Of a stretch of DNA of 64,000 nt, positions 56,057 to 64,000 are shown piece after piece. The translations under genes and the position numbers were made by a program. Within the stretch, counting starts at the first letter, position 1. Every line of letters starts with the position of its first letter. A model generated the notes under the pieces. The model was given only the letters and a program-made list of their open reading frames with translations. It ran no database searches and was not told where the DNA came from. The stretch comes from an uncultured Pseudomonadota bacterium (GTDB lineage: Bacteria > Pseudomonadota > Gammaproteobacteria > Burkholderiales > Rhodocyclaceae), in contig CAJBDJ010000066.1 of assembly GCA_903951825.1 (NCBI GenBank), positions 62,001 through 126,000 of the forward strand, in the 5' to 3' direction.

Positions 56057-59000
56057 CTACAGCGAATTTGCAGCTATGAATACACTATCAAGTCGGTAGA
56101 ACTGCCTTGTAACCCCCTGATCAATATCTACGCTTAACGCGTCAGGCGCAGAACCATGAGTCGGCATCGACGCCATCGCCCGTATCAAATGCTCAATATC
56201 ACAATTGAAAGAGAGGTTTGGCTGGTCGAAGCTTGGGGTCACAGAGAAAACGACATGCTCAAGTTGCAGATAATCAAGATTGGCTTGAGTCGCGTTTAGG
56301 GAGATGGGCTTATGTTCGTTATCAAGCACCCGGTAGACAAACTCTTGATCAGCCTGCGAATCAGTAGCCAAAGCCCTGGAGGGCATCGTCGTAATCCTGA
56401 ATTCGCCATTATCAACTGCGCACCAATACTCAGACAGCAAACTATCCAGTAGAACGACCATCGGAGTAGTGTTGCGGTTATAAACATCATTTACTTGAGT
56501 AAAACTCTGATAACCACCAACGTGCAACAAAAGCCCTTTGCCGTAAGCATTAATAACATGAGTCCCATTACCCGTATAAGCATTAATACCTTCAACTGCC
56601 GCATCAACCCCCAACGAGACTAGATCACTCTCACCTGCCAACTTAACAGTGGCTCTGGCATGATCGTACAACATGATATTGTTTACCGAGCCCGCTGATG
56701 TTTCAATGATCGGATGAGAATTCGCCCCAAAAACGTGGATTTCATTCCGCCCCCCGCCATCGGTAGAAGATGACAAATAAACATTCTTGCTGTTGTTAAA
56801 TTTAACGGAATTTATACCCGAACCGAGAATGATATTCATGCGATCGGTAAATTCGGTGCTATTGGCGACGTTGGCAATATCGGTGATCTCAAAAACATCA
56901 CCGAAATCAGTTCCTCTAATGTTCTGGAAGTTTTTAAAAATACCCTTCTCGGAGACTGCAGATCCATTCAAGAGACTATAGTCAGAGTAGTCTGTGGGTT
57001 TCGAAATGTCGAAATGTAAACCAGATCCAGACAGATTGAACAAAATAGAGTTGTAATCAAAGCCGCCGTCAAGCTCACCACCATCAATTATAGAATCTCG
57101 CGGCGGCAAACTTTCGGGCAAGTTATCAATACCAATAGCCATATAAACCGAGTTTCCGCCATTAGCCATGGAAATTGACAAAACAGATGACTCCGCGATT
57201 ATCTGACCGAGCCCACCAGACATGATGATAGTGTCACGCCCTATCGAATGAAACGTTTGATTCGCCTTAGACCCAAAGACATAATTGTCACCTTCGCCGC
57301 CATAAACACGGCAATTTTCAAAATTATCCAGGTTTATTTGGAAATTAACACTGGTTTGAAAAACGACTGTATTGGATAACGCTGCTTTATTACCAAAAAT
57401 AAGCAAGGAAGACACCGCACCCAGATGACTTTGGGATTCGAATGCGATGTCTGAAATATATACAACATTAACACCGCGCCCGGTAATCAAGCGTCCCTGC
57501 CCCACGTGTGCAAAAATCATGAAATTATTATCAAAGGAAGCGAGGCCGACGACAAAATCAGGCGACCGACCCCAGTCCAATACAATAACAGCCCAGTCGG
57601 ATTTTGAGGTCGTACCCCATGTGGAAACACTGAAATTTAATGCCACTGGCTGCAGAGCAGTACCGAGCTGATGAACTGTATTAACGGCAGCTACATTGGA
57701 GTCTGAAAAAATGGTGTAACGGGACAAAAAATTCCGATCCAGGGAAGATCCACGCTGCATTCTCTCAGAATCGGGTTCAACCCCAAGCAATCCATCCAAC
57801 AAATCACTGGTCGTGACAAAAGACAAATAACTCAGGCTAACAAAATTTATGCCTACTTTACCCTTTAAATAACGCAACGCAGCAGACATTTCTGCCCACA
57901 CCGTAACCGTATTGCTACCTCCTGAAACTTCTTCAAAGTCAACATCCTCAGTGGGGTTAAATTTTGAGTCATTGTGAGTTTTATTTACCCCAGGTAAAAG
58001 CAAAGTCGGATCTGTGATAGCGCGATTTATCTCTTGAGTAAAATTACTCCCAACAGTGCTGTTCAATGCATTTGATGCGTTAAGTTTTCCATAATGATAT
58101 TCAGCATATTCCCTTATAAGACTCTCTTGCAATGTCGAATTATTTACTGTTTGTTGCGCAATATCATTTAATTTAGACTTATATTTACTCTCTCCAACGA
58201 TCGGGATTGCGAACCAAAAACTATTCCATCCAATATTATCTACGATTTCAGCTAATGCAGTTTGCCCATGATATCTTAGGTCATTTGCTTTGTTGCTTAA
58301 AGAAGAACCAGACATTCCCCAGCAGGTTGATTTTAGCGCGCCAGCCCCGAGAAAGAGACCCAAGGCACCATACATGGCATACTTGGCATGCCTACCTGAG
58401 CGGGACAGATAAGACAATGCATATCCAGCAAGCATTACAATTTCCGCCCCCGAGGCAGCAGCATGCTCGGTTAAATGCGTTCTAGAAGCCAATGAGAGGG
58501 TCATCGCTATAGTACTCACAGTCCCGCCCACAACACCGATTGCCCAAGAGACCGCTGTCACGTAAGCGTAGTGTTTCTTTTTGTTTGCCCTATACTCAGC
58601 CGCAGCAGGAGATTCAACTGCACCAGAAGGCAGAAATCTTAAGAACATTGGCCCGGCATCAGCGTATAAAAGCCCGGACATCGAGACCGATTGACTTATA
58701 CCGTTGAAGGCAAGAGCAAATCTTTCCACTAGAGAAAGATTGGGAGTAATCACGGCATAGACAACCTTTTTAATTCCAGATAGTATTCCCATGACGTCAG
58801 AAATTACGAACATCATACCGGGGGGCGCTTCACGTGTATTCCAGCCTCGAGCGGTATTTATAGCGTCATTAATATCGCTCGCCGATGCTAGGGAGCTTAC
58901 CGAAATATAACTAAGTATTGAGGCCGGCGTGGGCGGTGTATACGGCAAGGGCGGCGCGTCCGGCAGGTCAGTAAAATGATTTCTAGCAGATGCTAGGTAT

Positions 59001-62000
59001 AATGCCGTATCGCCATTAAACGCCGCCCCCGCCTGTTCTATATTACTTAACTCAATTGGTCCACCAACCAAATCAACCAAATCAACCGGCGGTGTAGGTG
59101 GAATAACAGGAATTTGCCGATTATTTATTGAGTTCAAAAGAATCCTAAATAGCGCAATACCAGCAAATGTTGATTGATAAGCTCTAAATGGGCCGCACAT
59201 CCTGAATGTCAAAGCCGTTAACAGACTCATTATTTTTGCTTTTTTATCGTACATATCATAAACATCCACCGCTGTGCCAAACACCCAGTTTGAAGGCACT
59301 TGTAGCGCCGAAGCGCTGTATTCAAATGCATCAAATTGCCGTGTGGGATCATTATCTCTCCAGGCAGCCTCTATTGCAGGAATTGCGAATACGGACCCCA
59401 AGCCTCTAACCCATTGAAGTTTGTGCAGATAAGAATCAAGCGCTGCACCCGTAATTATTTCTGTGTTAAGGTAGCGATAGTAATTAGTCAAAATTGACCT
59501 AAGGGGTGTTACACCGATATATAGCGCACGGGCACCAACGATTGTATAAGCAGGTCGCGAGGCAATGATCGTTGATAACTCTTCATTTACACCAAACCAC
59601 GAACTCACGCTACGCGTAAGGTTACCAAAACCACTCGCATTAACCATATTTTCAGGTTGCGTGCTGTATGCCATAGCTGCATTATGGTAGTCAGTTTTAA
59701 TTCTTGAAAAAGCTTCCTTGTTAATATAACCCTGCTGTATATAACTTAAACTTAAGAAAGATGCAGGAGAAATCTTGGCAAGTTGTTCATAAGTCAGCGC
59801 TTGCAAATCTTCTTTACGCATAGACTTGAATGACATCGGGTTCAAATATCGAAAAGTCTGTGGCAATATCCTTGTAACCGTGTAGCTACTGAGTGAATCA
59901 TATCCTCGTGTCTCGAGAACATAAAAAAACGGCAATTTCCTGAGTGAACTTCTTTGATCAACGCTTAAGCTATTGAATTGCGCTGGGGTGAGATTTTCAC
60001 ATTGAGTATCTGTCAAATATTGAAGGGTATCCTTCGTCAGATTTCTAAATATTTCAGGGTTTAGATTAATAAAATTATCGATTAACATCGATTGTAGTCT
60101 GGAGGGGTGTTTATTGAGGTACTCGGCAGTGATGTCTGAAAACCTTATCACTGTCACGTTTCCACCAGACACGCTATCTATCTCCATTAACCTTCGGTGT
60201 CCATCGAGCACAATCTGGCTATTTGTATTCCTTTCCAATAAAACGGCCAACTGACTCTCTGAAAAATATGAAAAGTCAATCGCGTTGACTTGTCCAGTTG
60301 CCAAGGTGCGCAACTGTGCTGCCGTGATTTTTGCCACTTGCTCCCGCCCTAGTTCAGAAAGAATCGCTGCGGAAAATTTAGTCCCGAATATGGATGAATC
60401 AATTGACGCAATTGCATCCGGATTCAAACTTGATAACTGGGAGTCTGTTAAAGCCGATGCAACCGTTTCCCCGGCGCTTGCCCCATGGAACGAATAGCCC
60501 ATCTGCGTCGCTGTCAGTCCGGCAGCATTGAGCTTGGCGATCTTGGCTCTTGTGAGGAGACTGAAGCTCGGCAAAAGTGAAACCTGTGGTGCGCGGATAG
60601 CCGCCAACTGGTCGTCTGACCAGGAATGTATGAAAGCAGTGTGCAACAAGGAGAACTGGTGGTTACTGAGCTGGCTGATGATGGTATCCGGTGCCAATGC
60701 TCCCTTTTGGGCGGATGTCAGGATGTCAAAAACCAGTTGGCCTGAATCATCAATATAGTCAAGCTGATCTCTGGTCAGGCGCGACCCATCGATTTTCTGT
60801 ACTTTCGCGGTGCTCAGACGGGAGAAGTCCGCCTCGCTGAGTTGTGCGACCGTGCTCGCTTTCAGCGCCGCAAAATCGTTTGCCGACAGCAGGTCAATCA
60901 CTGGCCGCTCTGTTCCCGCATCGTTAACTAAATACTGGAGCTGGAGCCAGGAGAGTTTTGACTTGAGGAGCGAGGTTATATTGGCGGTGCTGATGGCGCG
61001 GATCTGGGTTGCCGTGAGCCCATCCACGGCATCGGCGCTCAGGTTGGTAAGTAGTTTCGTTGTCAGTTGACTGGTCTGTAACAAACCGACGCTGCGTGCC
61101 GAGAGTTTGGCCATCTGAGCCGCGGTCATCGTATCGATCTCAGCCGTTGTCAGCGACTGGAGCGTCGCTGCAGGCAAGGCATTCAGCTGTGCATCAGTTA
61201 GCTGGTTGATCAACTTGTCGGCATCGATGGTGTAGCCGGAGGTGCGTTGCAACTGGAGATCGGCTGCGGAAAACCAACGGGTCTCCAAGTGATGTACTTG
61301 TGTAGAACTAAGCGCCTGCAGAAGCGTGGATGCGTTGCCAGTGGCCGGCGTGTAGGTGAGACTAAGCATGTAGCCCGTAAAACCGGCCGGATTGAGCTTG
61401 TGCAAACGTACTTTGGAAAGCTGATTTAGATGGGTAATGTTTAAAAATATCACGGTGTCTAGCGGCAAGTGCCAGAATTTGTGGTTGTTTTGATCAGTAT
61501 CACTCATGACAGCGAGGGCATCCCAAAGGGTGCCGCCGTCGCCGCTGATGGTCGATTCAATCTGCCAACGGCTCAGGCCGGCAAAGTTGAGGGCTTGCAC
61601 CTGACTAACACTCAACGCCGCTAATTGCGAATTGGCGCCGTGCGTCAGCGCGCCGACTTGCGCCGCACCGAGGCTGGCGCGTGCGGCATTGAGCGCAGCG
61701 TCGCTGAAGTTGGCCGGGGTGATCAGCTGGATCTGAGCGGGCGTCAGATTGCTCAAGACGCTATCCCCGCCTGAGTCGAGCTGGCTTAATTGGGCGACAG
61801 TCAGCGCTAGAACCGCAGCATCAGAAAGTCTTTGAATGAGGCGATCATTCGTCGCGGCGATTTGTTGTGGTGTGAGGCGAGAAACCACTGTCGAGGTCAG
61901 CGCGGCGATTTCATCACCGTTCAGTTGCCCTATCGTCGATAGCGGCAACACCCCCCATTGCGTAGCGTCACTTGTTTTGAGGTTGCTGAGAACTGAAACC

Positions 62001-64000
62001 CCATCCGAGCCCTTGTAGCGCAATTGCTCAATGCTCAACTGGCTGACATTCAAGGCTCGAATTTTCTCCTGGGTGAGCAGGGCAAACTGGCTGGCGTTTA
62101 AGCGTGCCACAACGTCGGCGGAGAGTGCGCCAAGCTGGGCGGTGTTGAGCTCTTCCAGCAGGGGACGTTTAACCGTTTTGCCATCGACCGTTTTGTCGGT
62201 ATTCGTCGTGTAGGCGAGTTGCTCGTAACCAAGGGTGGAACCCCCCATTGCATTGGCTCTGGCCGTGCTGAACGCACTGATCTGATTTGCCGTCAGCCCT
62301 TTGACCTGGGTGGAGGTGAGAGAGCCGAGCGGGAATGAAGGGTCGCTGACCACAGCGCTTGGCAACTGCGACAGTTGGTAGGCCGACAAGAAGGTGTAAA
62401 TCAGACTATTGGCTGTTTCGCCGCTTAGGCTGATTGCCTGCGAGAGGAAGTCGCTGCTTGTCGCCCCCCCCATATTGAGCCGCTGAAATTGAGCCTTGGT
62501 CAAACGATTGAGGAGCGCCGGTTGGCTTGCAATCAGACTCGCCACCGTTGCTGCCGACAAGTCGTCGAGTTGGTTAGTGCCCAGCGCTTGCCAGACGCTG
62601 GTGCCGCTGGTGGCGGTCGCGTAGTCCAATTGCGCGTAACTCAGGCCGGCAGCGTTGATTTTTTGCACGCGAGCAGGCGTCAGGTCTTGCAAGCGAGGCT
62701 GTCCCGCTGTTGTACTTGTCAAACTGGTGACCGTCGCTGCCGAAAGCTGAGACACCCAGTTGTCGGTTGCGCTCTCAAGCAGCGCATCCCAGACGGTTTT
62801 TTTGGCCCCGGAATTTCCCACTTTGAAAGTCGACGTTTCGAATATCAATTGAGCACTACCAACCCATCCGCTTGCTAACAAATTTCGGACGTCCGCAGCA
62901 GTCAGGTCATCAATTTCAGTGCCTTGCAGTTCTCCCACCGCTGTTTCCGACAAGTTGGCCAGCCAGGGCTTGTCGGAAACCCCAAGCAGCGCGTCCCAGA
63001 CGGTTTTTTTGGCACCTGCACTACCCGTGATGTATGTCGATGTATCGAACATCAACTGAGCCCTGCCTGCCCACCCGCTGGCTGACAAACTGGTTACTTC
63101 CGCGGCGGTCAGGTCATCAATCTCAGTGCCTTGCAGTTCTCCCACCGTCTGTGGCGACAAGGCGGCTAGCCAGGACTTAGAAATCCCAAGCAACTTAGTC
63201 CAGAGCGTGCTTCCCGTCGATGGGGCTGTCACAAGCTGCGCATAAGACCATCCACTTGCTGGCAGTAGCGAAAGCTGATTAGCGGACAACCCAGCGATCT
63301 GCTCGATAGTCAGCGCTGAAACCTGGGTAGGCGTAAACAAAAGGTGGGGTTGATTCTCGTCGATCAGGCTAATGAGCACTGCGTTACTCAGCGAGGCCAC
63401 CTGTGCCAGGCTCAAATTCTGCAGAACGAGCGTGCCCGGATTGTTGTTGAAGTCGGCCAACAACTGGGGCTTGGTCAGCCCGGTGGCATTGAGTGACTGC
63501 AATTGTGCGAGACTCAATCTCTTGATTTGCAGCGAACTCAAGACGTTTTGCACGAGCCAGGGACGCAACACACCGAGCTGAGCGGGGCTCAGGTGATCGA
63601 AGTGATCGCTGATCATTCCGATCCACTGGTCATCAGTCAAACCAGCCAGTGTTTCGGGCATCAGGTCATGCCGTTGCTCATCGGTGAGGCTCTCGAAGAG
63701 CGTGGCGGTTTGGGAAGCATTCAGGTAATTGAGTTGCTCATAGCTCAGACCCCTGGCGTCGAGCAGTTGAATTTGCTCAGTGGTCAGCGTGTTGATCTGC
63801 GCCTTGGTGAGGGCAGCGACCGTTGCCGGTTGCAGGTGGGCAATCTGGATGTTGCTCATCCCTCCTACAGAGAACAAGAACTGGTTGTCTGCGACGTTTC
63901 GCATGATCACCTGAACCGCCGTCAGGCCGGCGGTATTGAGTGCGGCAATCTGGAACGAGTTCAGCGCGCGAAGCTGAGCAAGAACCAAGGCACCGACCTG
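56057..64000 (-). CDS. Giant LTxxQ-repeat protein, N-terminus outside the window
   Basis: The last 2647 codons of a very large protein; the frame is still open at the right edge. Roughly the first 1380 visible residues are made of a short repeat of 8-10 residues, LTxxQ[IV]xxL (for example LTKAQINT-LTTEQIQLL), grouped into longer blocks with WxxL and GLSYEQL motifs. A 207-base unit is duplicated within it. After about 1380 the repeats stop. A region with several hydrophobic segments follows (VSWAIGVVGGTVSTIAMTLSLA, YAMYGALGLFLGAGALK), then a beta-rich tail with GGEGDNYVFGSKAN and other RTX-like but degenerate turns. The rear is more AT-rich than neighbouring genes. The repeat type occurs in giant surface proteins of unknown role; a toxin or adhesin is possible but unproven. 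Confidence 0.85.
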   Translation of the reverse strand, partial: QVGALVLAQLRALNSFQIAALNTAGLTAVQVIMRNVADNQFLFSVGGMSNIQIAHLQPATVAALTKAQINTLTTEQIQLLDARGLSYEQLNYLNASQTATLFESLTDEQRHDLMPETLAGLTDDQWIGMISDHFDHLSPAQLGVLRPWLVQNVLSSLQIKRLSLAQLQSLNATGLTKPQLLADFNNNPGTLVLQNLSLAQVASLSNAVLISLIDENQPHLLFTPTQVSALTIEQIAGLSANQLSLLPASGWSYAQLVTAPSTGSTLWTKLLGISKSWLAALSPQTVGELQGTEIDDLTAAEVTSLSASGWAGRAQLMFDTSTYITGSAGAKKTVWDALLGVSDKPWLANLSETAVGELQGTEIDDLTAADVRNLLASGWVGSAQLIFETSTFKVGNSGAKKTVWDALLESATDNWVSQLSAATVTSLTSTTAGQPRLQDLTPARVQKINAAGLSYAQLDYATATSGTSVWQALGTNQLDDLSAATVASLIASQPALLNRLTKAQFQRLNMGGATSSDFLSQAISLSGETANSLIYTFLSAYQLSQLPSAVVSDPSFPLGSLTSTQVKGLTANQISAFSTARANAMGGSTLGYEQLAYTTNTDKTVDGKTVKRPLLEELNTAQLGALSADVVARLNASQFALLTQEKIRALNVSQLSIEQLRYKGSDGVSVLSNLKTSDATQWGVLPLSTIGQLNGDEIAALTSTVVSRLTPQQIAATNDRLIQRLSDAAVLALTVAQLSQLDSGGDSVLSNLTPAQIQLITPANFSDAALNAARASLGAAQVGALTHGANSQLAALSVSQVQALNFAGLSRWQIESTISGDGGTLWDALAVMSDTDQNNHKFWHLPLDTVIFLNITHLNQLSKVRLHKLNPAGFTGYMLSLTYTPATGNASTLLQALSSTQVHHLETRWFSAADLQLQRTSGYTIDADKLINQLTDAQLNALPAATLQSLTTAEIDTMTAAQMAKLSARSVGLLQTSQLTTKLLTNLSADAVDGLTATQIRAISTANITSLLKSKLSWLQLQYLVNDAGTERPVIDLLSANDFAALKASTVAQLSEADFSRLSTAKVQKIDGSRLTRDQLDYIDDSGQLVFDILTSAQKGALAPDTIISQLSNHQFSLLHTAFIHSWSDDQLAAIRAPQVSLLPSFSLLTRAKIAKLNAAGLTATQMGYSFHGASAGETVASALTDSQLSSLNPDAIASIDSSIFGTKFSAAILSELGREQVAKITAAQLRTLATGQVNAIDFSYFSESQLAVLLERNTNSQIVLDGHRRLMEIDSVSGGNVTVIRFSDITAEYLNKHPSRLQSMLIDNFINLNPEIFRNLTKDTLQYLTDTQCENLTPAQFNSLSVDQRSSLRKLPFFYVLETRGYDSLSSYTVTRILPQTFRYLNPMSFKSMRKEDLQALTYEQLAKISPASFLSLSYIQQGYINKEAFSRIKTDYHNAAMAYSTQPENMVNASGFGNLTRSVSSWFGVNEELSTIIASRPAYTIVGARALYIGVTPLRSILTNYYRYLNTEIITGAALDSYLHKLQWVRGLGSVFAIPAIEAAWRDNDPTRQFDAFEYSASALQVPSNWVFGTAVDVYDMYDKKAKIMSLLTALTFRMCGPFRAYQSTFAGIALFRILLNSINNRQIPVIPPTPPVDLVDLVGGPIELSNIEQAGAAFNGDTALYLASARNHFTDLPDAPPLPYTPPTPASILSYISVSSLASASDINDAINTARGWNTREAPPGMMFVISDVMGILSGIKKVVYAVITPNLSLVERFALAFNGISQSVSMSGLLYADAGPMFLRFLPSGAVESPAAAEYRANKKKHYAYVTAVSWAIGVVGGTVSTIAMTLSLASRTHLTEHAAASGAEIVMLAGYALSYLSRSGRHAKYAMYGALGLFLGAGALKSTCWGMSGSSLSNKANDLRYHGQTALAEIVDNIGWNSFWFAIPIVGESKYKSKLNDIAQQTVNNSTLQESLIREYAEYHYGKLNASNALNSTVGSNFTQEINRAITDPTLLLPGVNKTHNDSKFNPTEDVDFEEVSGGSNTVTVWAEMSAALRYLKGKVGINFVSLSYLSFVTTSDLLDGLLGVEPDSERMQRGSSLDRNFLSRYTIFSDSNVAAVNTVHQLGTALQPVALNFSVSTWGTTSKSDWAVIVLDWGRSPDFVVGLASFDNNFMIFAHVGQGRLITGRGVNVVYISDIAFESQSHLGAVSSLLIFGNKAALSNTVVFQTSVNFQINLDNFENCRVYGGEGDNYVFGSKANQTFHSIGRDTIIMSGGLGQIIAESSVLSISMANGGNSVYMAIGIDNLPESLPPRDSIIDGGELDGGFDYNSILFNLSGSGLHFDISKPTDYSDYSLLNGSAVSEKGIFKNFQNIRGTDFGDVFEITDIANVANSTEFTDRMNIILGSGINSVKFNNSKNVYLSSSTDGGGRNEIHVFGANSHPIIETSAGSVNNIMLYDHARATVKLAGESDLVSLGVDAAVEGINAYTGNGTHVINAYGKGLLLHVGGYQSFTQVNDVYNRNTTPMVVLLDSLLSEYWCAVDNGEFRITTMPSRALATDSQADQEFVYRVLDNEHKPISLNATQANLDYLQLEHVVFSVTPSFDQPNLSFNCDIEHLIRAMASMPTHGSAPDALSVDIDQGVTRQFYRLDSVFIAANSL
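62741..63154 (-). repeat. Tandem 207-base duplication in the giant gene
   Basis: Two adjacent units with a 207-base (69-codon) period. The marker GTCAGGTCAT occurs at 62901 and 63108, and AGACGGTTTTTTT at 62791 and 62998. Both encode GELQGTEIDDLTAA followed by SGW and AKKTVWDALL. The copies are similar but not identical, so the duplication is not brand new. Confidence 0.85.

Noticed and set aside
56057-64000. Calling the giant protein a TcdA/TcdB-type or RTX toxin
   Set aside because: Hydrophobic segments and a few GGxGxN turns are suggestive, but no protease, glycosyltransferase or regular RTX nonapeptide array is visible.

Overview
The window is a chromosomal segment of a betaproteobacterium, most likely from the Rhodocyclales (Dechloromonas/Azonexus/Accumulibacter-like). 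This rests on gene order and protein style: ribBA-ribH-nusB-thiL-pgpA, dapC-dapD-pilU-dapE-prmB, cysE-iscR-iscS-iscU-iscA-hscB-hscA-fdx-iscX, a PHA phasin, Ppk1 and closely packed GC-rich genes. No rRNA, tRNA, CRISPR array, insertion sequence or integrase was seen.

Layout. Bases 1-3075 are core: an aminotransferase (cut by the window edge), uvrB and a low-molecular-weight phosphatase. Bases 3076-9708 are an accessory island between the convergent genes for the phosphatase and recJ. It holds a MazEF-like module, a decayed HigB/Gp49-like toxin, a FitAB/VapBC-like module and a 1600-codon piece of a giant exported protein with a lysozyme-like and a zinc-protease region; its end is frameshifted and cut off. 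Bases 9709-16156 carry recJ, an uncharacterised RpfE-like gene, an M48 protease with two YbjQ-type genes, and lolC-lolD. Bases 16167-36571 hold comEC, two hydrolases, mtfA, an EamA transporter, relA, an RhlE-type helicase, ppk1 behind a Pho box, an MFS transporter, an rRNA methyltransferase, a rhodanese, yaeQ, an M18 aminopeptidase, parE and a DUF808 gene. Bases 36727-46395 hold the phasin, the lysine/peptidoglycan dap cluster with pilU inside it, and the riboflavin/thiamine/phospholipid operon. gpmI follows. Bases 48377-55774 are the complete iron-sulfur assembly operon with a second cysteine desulfurase, headed by iscR and cysE. Bases 56057-64000 are the C-terminal 2647 codons of a giant repeat protein whose start lies beyond the window.

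How genes work together. The isc operon supplies Fe-S clusters and is probably autoregulated by IscR through two sites that carry the -35 and -10 elements; cysE upstream makes the cysteine precursor that the desulfurases consume. dapC, dapD and dapE are three steps of one branch to diaminopimelate. relA, ppk1 and the phasin point to stringent response, polyphosphate and PHA storage.

The best candidates for undescribed biology are the giant LTxxQ-repeat protein at the right edge and the broken giant protein in the island. Neither can be called a new system from sequence alone. Everything else is a recognisable family with some unusual details listed in the findings.
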